Shown here: piece after piece, positions 58,595-64,000 of the stretch
Layout: every line of letters begins with the position of its first letter
Position numbering within the stretch: the stretch's first letter is position 1
Source of the DNA: Sphingopyxis sp. UBA6723
Lineage (GTDB): Bacteria > Pseudomonadota > Alphaproteobacteria > Sphingomonadales > Sphingomonadaceae
DNA: 64,000 bases
Reading direction: 5' to 3'
NCBI RefSeq assembly: GCF_002454115.1
Contig: NZ_DKIH01000007.1
Location: 12,227-76,226 of the forward strand
Made by a program: the position numbers and the translations under genes
Notes under the pieces: generated by a model
The model's database searches: none
The model's input: only the letters and a program-made list of their open reading frames with translations
Told to the model about the DNA's origin: nothing

Positions 58595-60325
58595 TTAAAG
58601 GCCGTTGAACCTATCACCGCAATTCCCAACATCCTTAGCGGGCGGCTGACCTAGTTCTAGCCTCATAACGATCGCAGCTTGGAGGGCCGTAAGCGTAGGA
58701 AAGGCTGACGCATTTAGGTGATGCCGCGCCGCCCGAGCCACTGCGTTGGCATCGACGCAGCCGCATTTTGGCGCAATTTTTGCGAGAAGTTCTTTACCAG
58801 GCAGAAGTCGGAGAAGCTCATCGATATCAGATTTATCAACAGCATTACCAATTGCCTCGTATTCACGATCAACTGCTTCCCCGATCTTGGCATCTGTTGT
58901 TTCTTCCTGCGCTCGCTTGGTCTGACTTAAGATATCAGATTTCAGTAGAGTTTTGACCTGCTCCTTGTTGCCCAAATTCGCCAATGTCCGATTAGGAATA
59001 GATGCCCCTATCCGGTAGTCGAAACGCGAAGCCGCTCGCCTTGCCGCAACTTTGAGTTGGTTTTCTCTCGCGAACTCTAGGATAAAATCAACGATAACAT
59101 TCTCATCTGGAATAGGACTTGCTGTCCCTAGAGAAGAAGCTACCAAAACTGCTACGCTCGGATGACAAAAAAAGCTCTCTGCTTCATGATAATCAAGAAC
59201 TATTACATTTGAATTAGATATACTGTTAAGTTTTTCATTCGATCGATAATCCCGATCTACCACTCCTACTAAGCTCATATTTTGAGAAATTTCTTTCCAT
59301 TTCCCAGATCGAGAGGCGATCGCGATCACATCTTCACAGCCACCAACAGGGGACGGCGTTAGGTCTCTGTCGTTCAATAGCCAGCTATAAAATATTGTGT
59401 CAAATGAACTAGGCTCTCCCTCTACAATGAGAGATTTTTTGTTCGACAAAATCTGCGTAATATTCCCAAGTAACTCTTGCCTATCGGCATCAGATAAGGA
59501 AGATATTTCTCCAATTTGCTGAATATTATCGTTGTCGTCACTTAGAACTATGAGGACTTCAACGCTATCCCGATTCGCAAAGCTCACACTGTGGGTCGCA
59601 TAGAAGAATATAGCCTCAGGAAGCAAACTTTCCACAGAGGACCAAAGCCGGTTTGCGAGTGCAGGATTAAGATTTAACTCAGGTTCATCAATAAAAAGGA
59701 CACTTTTTTGGTCAGCAAGTTCGACTATGTCGGCAAGAATAGAAAATACCTGTTTTTCTCCATCTGACAAACTTGTTGGGCCGTATTCATTACCTTTCTT
59801 TTTGCAACGAAGATGGCGCGATTGTGGAACATATTTCAGTTCAATGGTTGGGAAAATATCCGAAAAGGTTTCGAACACCTTCGTCATTGGATCTTGAAGG
59901 CGCCGAGGCATTGGTGAGCGCTCGCCCTCAGGTTTGCTTTCTTCTTCTACCTGCCAACTGTGAACGTCATCCGAGTGCTGGATTTTCGATCTCTCCGCCA
60001 TGAGTTCGAGACTCTTGAGAGCGTCAAAGAGTCGGCTACGAAGAGTACCGGACCTTTTATTTTTGTACTGTCCAATTGCGTGGTCGAAGGTCCGATACTG
60101 CTTAAAATTTGCGGCTGTAAGCTCTAGCGTGTCTACCATATCCATCGCCCTCCCGCCCTCAATGTTTAACATCGAGTGGTCAGGAAGAATTTGCGAAATC
60201 CGCCCACGAATTTCTGCAAGCAGTGTGGACTTGCCTGTTCCGTTTGCGCCGAGGAACACGTTAACACGCCCCATCGCGAACTTACGGTCTCCCGTTCGGC
60301 TCGTAGTGATATCCAGCTTTTCCAA
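58595..60325 (-). CDS. ATPase fused to TOPRIM/DUF4435-like domain (PARIS-like defence candidate)
   Basis: 576 residues in clearly lower-GC DNA than its neighbours. N-terminal ABC-type ATPase: Walker A GANGTGKST (26-34), signature LSDGEKQ (186-192), Walker B VLFIDEPELNLNP (209-221) and His245 in ATHS. The second half (~295-576) has SLIVEGEPSSFDTIFY, VVDRDY (Asp357, Asp359) and DYHEAESFF (378-386), the acidic pattern of TOPRIM/DUF4435 nuclease-like domains. In PARIS phage defence these are separate proteins AriA and AriB, and fused forms exist. The alternative is an OLD-type ATPase-nuclease. TTG start 60325, GGGAG ten bases before. Confidence 0.78.
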   Translation of the reverse strand: MEKLDITTSRTGDRKFAMGRVNVFLGANGTGKSTLLAEIRGRISQILPDHSMLNIEGGRAMDMVDTLELTAANFKQYRTFDHAIGQYKNKRSGTLRSRLFDALKSLELMAERSKIQHSDDVHSWQVEEESKPEGERSPMPRRLQDPMTKVFETFSDIFPTIELKYVPQSRHLRCKKKGNEYGPTSLSDGEKQVFSILADIVELADQKSVLFIDEPELNLNPALANRLWSSVESLLPEAIFFYATHSVSFANRDSVEVLIVLSDDNDNIQQIGEISSLSDADRQELLGNITQILSNKKSLIVEGEPSSFDTIFYSWLLNDRDLTPSPVGGCEDVIAIASRSGKWKEISQNMSLVGVVDRDYRSNEKLNSISNSNVIVLDYHEAESFFCHPSVAVLVASSLGTASPIPDENVIVDFILEFARENQLKVAARRAASRFDYRIGASIPNRTLANLGNKEQVKTLLKSDILSQTKRAQEETTDAKIGEAVDREYEAIGNAVDKSDIDELLRLLPGKELLAKIAPKCGCVDANAVARAARHHLNASAFPTLTALQAAIVMRLELGQPPAKDVGNCGDRFNGL

Positions 60326-60420
60326 AGTCTCTTTGCTCCCATTACGTAAGGTTCAATAGAACCAAGGTAGAAGCAGAAGCAATATGACGTTACCTTCAGA
60401 TGGATTTCCGTGACAGCTAA

Positions 60421-61077
60421 CTAAAATCCCAAACTCCCCCGCCCCACCAGCTTCCTCACCATCGCCCGCACCTCGGCGGGCGTGTCGCCGCTGACCACCT
60501 CGACATAGCCGATGCCCGCGCGGCGCAGCGCCTCGCGTTTTACCGCGTCGCGCGCGGCAGTGGTGTCGCTCAGATGATGCCCCGTCCCCTGCATCTCGAC
60601 CGCATGGAGCGGGCGGCAGTCGGCGTCGACGATCAGCAGGTCGACGCGCTTGGAATTGACCGCAAAGAACGCCGCCTCGTTCGGGCTCGCCAGAATCTCG
60701 CCCAGCGACACCTGCCCCATCGCGCGCCAGCCGGGGCTTTCCTCGGCCAGTGCCTTGTCGAGCACGGTCAGCAAGCGCCGCTCACCCTGATTGAACAACG
60801 GCCGCGCAGTAAACGGCGCCTCCATCACGACGCGCAATTGCTCGGCGGCGGTCGCCACCGGACTGGCGGGCTTGGGCGGCGGTGCCGCCGGCACGACCTT
60901 CGCCTTACCGCCGCCCCACGCCCGCTTGCCGCCGCGCTTCTGCCACCGCTCCCGCCGTTCGGCGCGCTTCCACCCCTAAACGATCCGCTCGGCCCCCACC
61001 CCAATCGTCGCGCCGACCGCCAGCACGATCGCCAGCAGTATCGGTTTGTCGATCAGGGCCAATATCTCGTTCGGCAT
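60421..61077 (-). pseudogene. DUF2726-like nuclease gene interrupted by an in-frame TAG
   Basis: From ATG 61077 the frame gives a membrane anchor (MPNEILALIDKPILLAIVLA onward), then a TAG at 60976-60978, then continues open in the same frame to 60421. The second part has a basic linker and a DUF2726 domain (LLTVLDKALAE, VDLLIVDADCRPLHAVEMQG, AGIGYVEVV). Anchor plus linker plus DUF2726 is a known layout, so the TAG probably splits one gene by point mutation. The 157-residue downstream part could still be made from a GTG at 60894. Confidence 0.6.
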
Positions 61078-61123
61078 GGGCCGCAAGATAAGGCAGCGTT
61101 GGTTATCATCGGGTAACCCGCCC

Positions 61124-61729
61124 CTACTCCACCACCATCAGCTGCGACGGAAACGGCACCGCCAGCGCCGCCGCCGCTTCGGCATCGCCGTCCAGCCATG
61201 TCGCATAATCATCCTCGGCCAAAATCACCGGCATCGCCTTGGGATGCAGCGGCGCGACCAGCGGGTTGGGGGCGCAGGTCAGGAACGCATAGGCATCGCC
61301 GACCGCGGTCGGGCGCCACAGCCCCGCGAACGCCGCGACCGCGCGGTCCGCGACGCGGAACCAATGCTCGTCCTTCGTCCCCTTGCCGTCGGGCCCCAGC
61401 TTGGGTTCGGCAAAGCGGCTGAACGGCACCAGGCACCGCTGCGCCGGGCGTTTCAGCATATTGGCCCAGAACGGGCTGGCCAGGTTGCGGACGTTGGTGA
61501 CATATTTGGTCACCGTCGTCCCCGGCCGCTTGCCGGGCAGCGTCAGCGGCACCCCCCACGCCATCTCGCCCGCGACGCGCGCGCCATCCACCGTCCGCAC
61601 CACCTCGCCCATCCGCCGCGGCCACACGTCGATCCGCGTCTCCGAAAAGGGCGCGTCGTACGGCTGCGCGCCGATATATTCGCGCCACGTCGGAATCGCC
61701 TCGGGATGATTCTGATAATGGTTGCACAT
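61124..61729 (-). CDS. SOS response-associated peptidase (SRAP/YedK-HMCES type)
   Basis: 201 residues. The catalytic and DNA-crosslinking cysteine is residue 2 (MCNHYQNHPEAIPTW), exposed after Met removal; 'MAWGVPLTLPGKRPGTTVTKYVTNVRNLASPFWANML' and 'RCLVPFSRFAEPK' are family features. HMCES/YedK shields abasic sites in single-stranded DNA. The ATG at 61729 is set by the Cys2 rule. Stands alone. Confidence 0.93.
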   Translation of the reverse strand: MCNHYQNHPEAIPTWREYIGAQPYDAPFSETRIDVWPRRMGEVVRTVDGARVAGEMAWGVPLTLPGKRPGTTVTKYVTNVRNLASPFWANMLKRPAQRCLVPFSRFAEPKLGPDGKGTKDEHWFRVADRAVAAFAGLWRPTAVGDAYAFLTCAPNPLVAPLHPKAMPVILAEDDYATWLDGDAEAAAALAVPFPSQLMVVE

Positions 61730-61907
61730 GGGGACGGCATCATGCCCGAAACCGCCGCATTGCCAACCCCCCCGCCTCCGGCACATCGCGTTCGCCTGAT
61801 CTCCGACGGAACTCCCGCCGCTTTCAAGACTTTACTTCATGCGTGGGGCAAAAACAGAGCATGCCCACGCCCGTCTGGCCCGGCACGCGACTTATGGAGT
61901 GATGTCG

Positions 61908-62381
61908 ATGAAAAAGCTGATGATCCTGCCCCTCGCCGCGGCGACCGCGCTGGTTGCGGGCTGCGCCTCTAACGGCCTTTATGGCGGGGTCGGCGCCGGG
62001 ACCGGTTATGACGATGGCGGCTACGGCTATTACGACCAGAATTATTACAGCCAGTACGGCAATTATGATTACAACCGCCCCGACCCGCGCCACGGCGGCT
62101 ATTATGCCGACAATTATTACCGCACCGACCGCCGGTATCGCGAGCGCCGCCTGTCGAGCAACGACCGCGTCTATCGCGGCCGCGACGGCAAATTTTATTG
62201 CCGCCGCAATGACGGGTCGACGGGGCTGATCGTTGGCGGGATCGCTGGCGGCGTCGCAGGCAACGTCATCGCCCCGGGCGGCTCGGAAACGCTGGGCACC
62301 ATCCTCGGCGCGATCGGCGGCGCGGTGGCGGGCCGGGCGATCGAACGCAGCGGCAACAACAACGACGTGCGCTGCCGCTAA
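61908..62381 (+). CDS. Glycine-zipper 2TM lipoprotein
   Basis: 157 residues. Signal LAAATALVAGC ends in a lipobox; the middle is Tyr/Asp/Asn-rich (YGYYDQNYYSQYGNYDYN), and the end has the glycine-zipper pair GGIAGGVAGNVIAPGG and GTILGAIGGAVAGRAIERSG. ATG 61908 chosen for its eight-base spacing to GGAG. Such proteins (Rcs-like, OmpA/SlyB-type envelope factors) affect outer-membrane integrity. Confidence 0.85.
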   Translation: MKKLMILPLAAATALVAGCASNGLYGGVGAGTGYDDGGYGYYDQNYYSQYGNYDYNRPDPRHGGYYADNYYRTDRRYRERRLSSNDRVYRGRDGKFYCRRNDGSTGLIVGGIAGGVAGNVIAPGGSETLGTILGAIGGAVAGRAIERSGNNNDVRCR

Positions 62382-62399
62382 GCCGAACCACGCGCGCCG

Positions 62400-63326
62400 C
62401 TACGCCGCGATCTCGGCGGTGGCGGCGCGCTCGATGACGGGGCGCCAGCTGCGCTCGACCGGCAGCAGGAAAATCTCGGCCAGCGTCCGCTCGATTTCAT
62501 CGGCGGTCAGATAGCGCCGGTCGATCCGCCCATCGGCCAGCCGCACCGTCAACCGGTTGTCGCGCAACCCATAGCGCGCCTCGGCGGTCGTCCGCGCCGC
62601 GACCAGTTGGCGGGTGAAATGCGACTCCGGGTGCGTCGAGGTGTACCAATTGCCGACGACGCAATCGATCGGCGGCGCTGCGGCGGCGTCCAGCCGGTAC
62701 AGCGTCTGCCACGCATCGCCGATCTCTGCCTCGACTTCCCACCCAAAATCGCGGCGCGACACGCGGTAATCTTCGTGCTGCGTCGGCTGCGGCGCCTCGC
62801 TGTCTAACGCCAGCGGCTGCGGCGGCACCGCGGCGCCGAACCCGACATCGGCGAGCCACGGCCGCCCGTCCAGCGTCACCAGCACCACCTGGTGGGTGCG
62901 CGGGGTCGCGGGGGCATCATCCGGCAGCATCCAGCGCACCCGGCCCAGCATCGCTTCGGCCTCGAACCCGATCGCCTGCAATATCCTCAGGAACAGGCCA
63001 TTCTGCTCGAAACAATAACCGCCGCGCCGCCGGTCGATCAGCTTCGCCGCGACTGCCTCAGCGCCGATGTCGATCCCGACACCGGTCAGCGCGTCGATCG
63101 CCTCGAACGGGATGGTGGCGATATGCGCCGCCTGCAGTGCCGCCAGCACATCCAGCGTCGGCGTCACCGGCCCGGTGTAACCGATCCGCGCCAGATAGCG
63201 CGTCAGCAGCGGCGCCCGCTCCGACGGCGCGGGATCGCCATCGTCGGCAGCGGAAGAGGGGGCAGCGGAAGAGGGGGCAGCGGAAGAGGGGGCAGCGGAA
63301 GAGGGGGCAGCGGGATAGTGCAACAT
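62400..63326 (-). CDS. nat: Arylamine N-acetyltransferase
   Basis: 308-residue cytoplasmic enzyme that transfers acetyl from CoA to arylamines or hydrazines. Catalytic triad Cys105 (RRGGYCFEQNG), His145 (TPRTHQVVLV) and Asp160 (LADVGFG). The N-terminal ~30 residues are four AAPSS repeats coded by a 15-bp tandem repeat and are extra to the family. ATG 63326. Confidence 0.92.
   Translation of the reverse strand: MLHYPAAPSSAAPSSAAPSSAAPSSAADDGDPAPSERAPLLTRYLARIGYTGPVTPTLDVLAALQAAHIATIPFEAIDALTGVGIDIGAEAVAAKLIDRRRGGYCFEQNGLFLRILQAIGFEAEAMLGRVRWMLPDDAPATPRTHQVVLVTLDGRPWLADVGFGAAVPPQPLALDSEAPQPTQHEDYRVSRRDFGWEVEAEIGDAWQTLYRLDAAAAPPIDCVVGNWYTSTHPESHFTRQLVAARTTAEARYGLRDNRLTVRLADGRIDRRYLTADEIERTLAEIFLLPVERSWRPVIERAATAEIAA
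63246..63312. repeat. 15-bp tandem repeat, four copies
   Basis: GGCAGCGGAAGAGGG is repeated four times exactly (63246-63305) plus a partial copy, in the 5' end of the arylamine acetyltransferase gene. The unit is a multiple of three, so copy changes keep the frame. Confidence 0.93.
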
Positions 63327-63575
63327 CGGCAAGGACTCCGTTCACGAATCGACTGCCGATGGGTATGAAAGCTCAAGCGCAGTTGAGATCAAATGCTTTT
63401 TGCCGGGTCGTGGTCGCCCGCCCGCCGGTCGGCGCATATCTGCGCCTTGTCGAAGCCAGCGCGACAGGGGTGCGCGCGGCGGTCATGGTCGGTGCAGTCG
63501 GAGCATCCTGCCGCGGCCCGTCCCCGCAACAGGGCTCCGGCGCTTCGACCGTCACAACCCTTCGGGAGCCAGTCC

Positions 63576-64000
63576 ATGCGTTTCGCCTTGTTCGCCCTAA
63601 CCCTGCTCGCCGCACCCGCCGCGGCGCAGGACGATGCGCCGATCGTCGTCATCGGCCAGCGCGATATCGAACAGCAGATCGAATCCTTCGTCGGCGCGCT
63701 GACCCCGGCGTCCCCACGCGGCCAGATCGCGCGCTTCGAAACCGCGGTCTGCCCCGGCGCCTTTGGCATGGCCGACGCGCGAGGGCATCGTCGCCGCCGG
63801 ATATAACGACATCAACCAGCTGGTCGAAGCGGTGGTGAACCGCGACACCGCCACCCCGGCGCGCTGGGAAAAAAGCTTTACCGCCCCGATGCGGTGTAAC
63901 CGGCTGATCCTGTTCAGCCCGTGGATGTTCCACAACAGCGCCGCGGGTTTCGGCACGACCCCCGCCGACGGGCGGCTCGTCTATCTGATGTTCTTCGCCG
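63576..64000 (+). pseudogene. Exported protein gene with frameshift, cut by window edge
   Basis: From ATG 63576 a signal peptide (FALFALTLLAAPAAAQ) leads into 'IVVIGQRDIEQQIESFVGALT' and 'ETAVCPGAFGMADA'; the frame then ends at a stop at 63804-63806 (RGHRRRR). In the next frame, from ~63781 to the window end, the sequence stays open and protein-like (EGIVAAGYNDINQLVEAV, SPWMFHNSAAGFG). A one-base insertion in the GCGCGC run at ~63775-63780 explains this. Family not recognised. Confidence 0.5.

Noticed and set aside
63246..63312. Possible CRISPR-like repeats
   Set aside because: The units are contiguous 15-mers without spacers and lie in a coding sequence.

Overview
The window is chromosomal DNA of a high-GC alphaproteobacterium, most likely a member of the Sphingomonadales (Sphingopyxis-like). 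The grounds are: dense coding with many 1-8 bp overlaps; typical alphaproteobacterial sets (glnK-amtB behind a sigma-54 promoter, lptC-lptA, purE-purK, ileS-lspA-DUF3035, a TPP riboswitch before thiC); a TonB-dependent receptor; and many dispersed palindromic intergenic elements of the kind seen in sphingomonads. The genus is an inference. No tRNA, rRNA, CRISPR array, insertion sequence or replication origin was seen.

Layout. 0-5 kb: M61 peptidase, inorganic pyrophosphatase, and the nitrogen-sensing glnK-amtB pair, followed by two near-identical terminators that bracket a geneless stretch. 5-13 kb: a VOC protein, an HxlR-type regulator, a DUF3617 lipoprotein, a GMC oxidoreductase, a four-gene overlapping operon around a sterol-desaturase-like enzyme, RecQ, and an exported low-GC protein with MORN-like repeats. 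14.7-21 kb: a Kef-type antiporter, an arsenic operon (arsR-arsI-arsC-acr3) and an Atm1-type ABC transporter. 21-27 kb: lptA, lptC, RNase D, a two-domain cold-shock protein with a Gly-rich tail, an HNH-like protein, Dps, a GDT1-like transporter and a diguanylate cyclase. 27.5-39 kb: mostly housekeeping genes (purE, purK, folA, M19 dipeptidase, ribF, ileS, lspA, dxs). 39-47 kb: small accessory operons with their regulators and a TonB-dependent receptor.

47.3-52.1 kb holds the most unusual locus. Two divergent operons encode exported proteins: three paralogues that look like double DUF4189 domains, a fourth protein that shares only their N-terminal pattern, a YbjN-like protein and a lipoprotein. 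52.5-58.6 kb: a haem-oxygenase-like di-iron protein with a cupin, a Crp-type regulator divergent from an SDR/VTT pair, then riboswitch-controlled thiC and a DUF2199 gene. 58.6-60.3 kb is a low-GC gene that joins an ABC-type ATPase to a TOPRIM/DUF4435-like half, resembling a fused PARIS-type defence protein. The window ends with a DUF2726 gene split by an in-frame TAG, an SRAP peptidase, a glycine-zipper lipoprotein, arylamine N-acetyltransferase with a 15-bp tandem repeat, and a frameshifted gene cut by the window edge.

Genes that clearly work together: GlnK with AmtB (ammonium sensing and uptake); ArsR, ArsI, ArsC and Acr3 (arsenic detoxification); LptC with LptA (lipopolysaccharide transport); PurE with PurK (purine synthesis); and LspA beside several lipoprotein genes it would process. 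Another notable feature is a palindromic repeat element inserted in frame in ileS, which itself has patches of lower GC. Family names come from motif recognition by eye and no database search was run.
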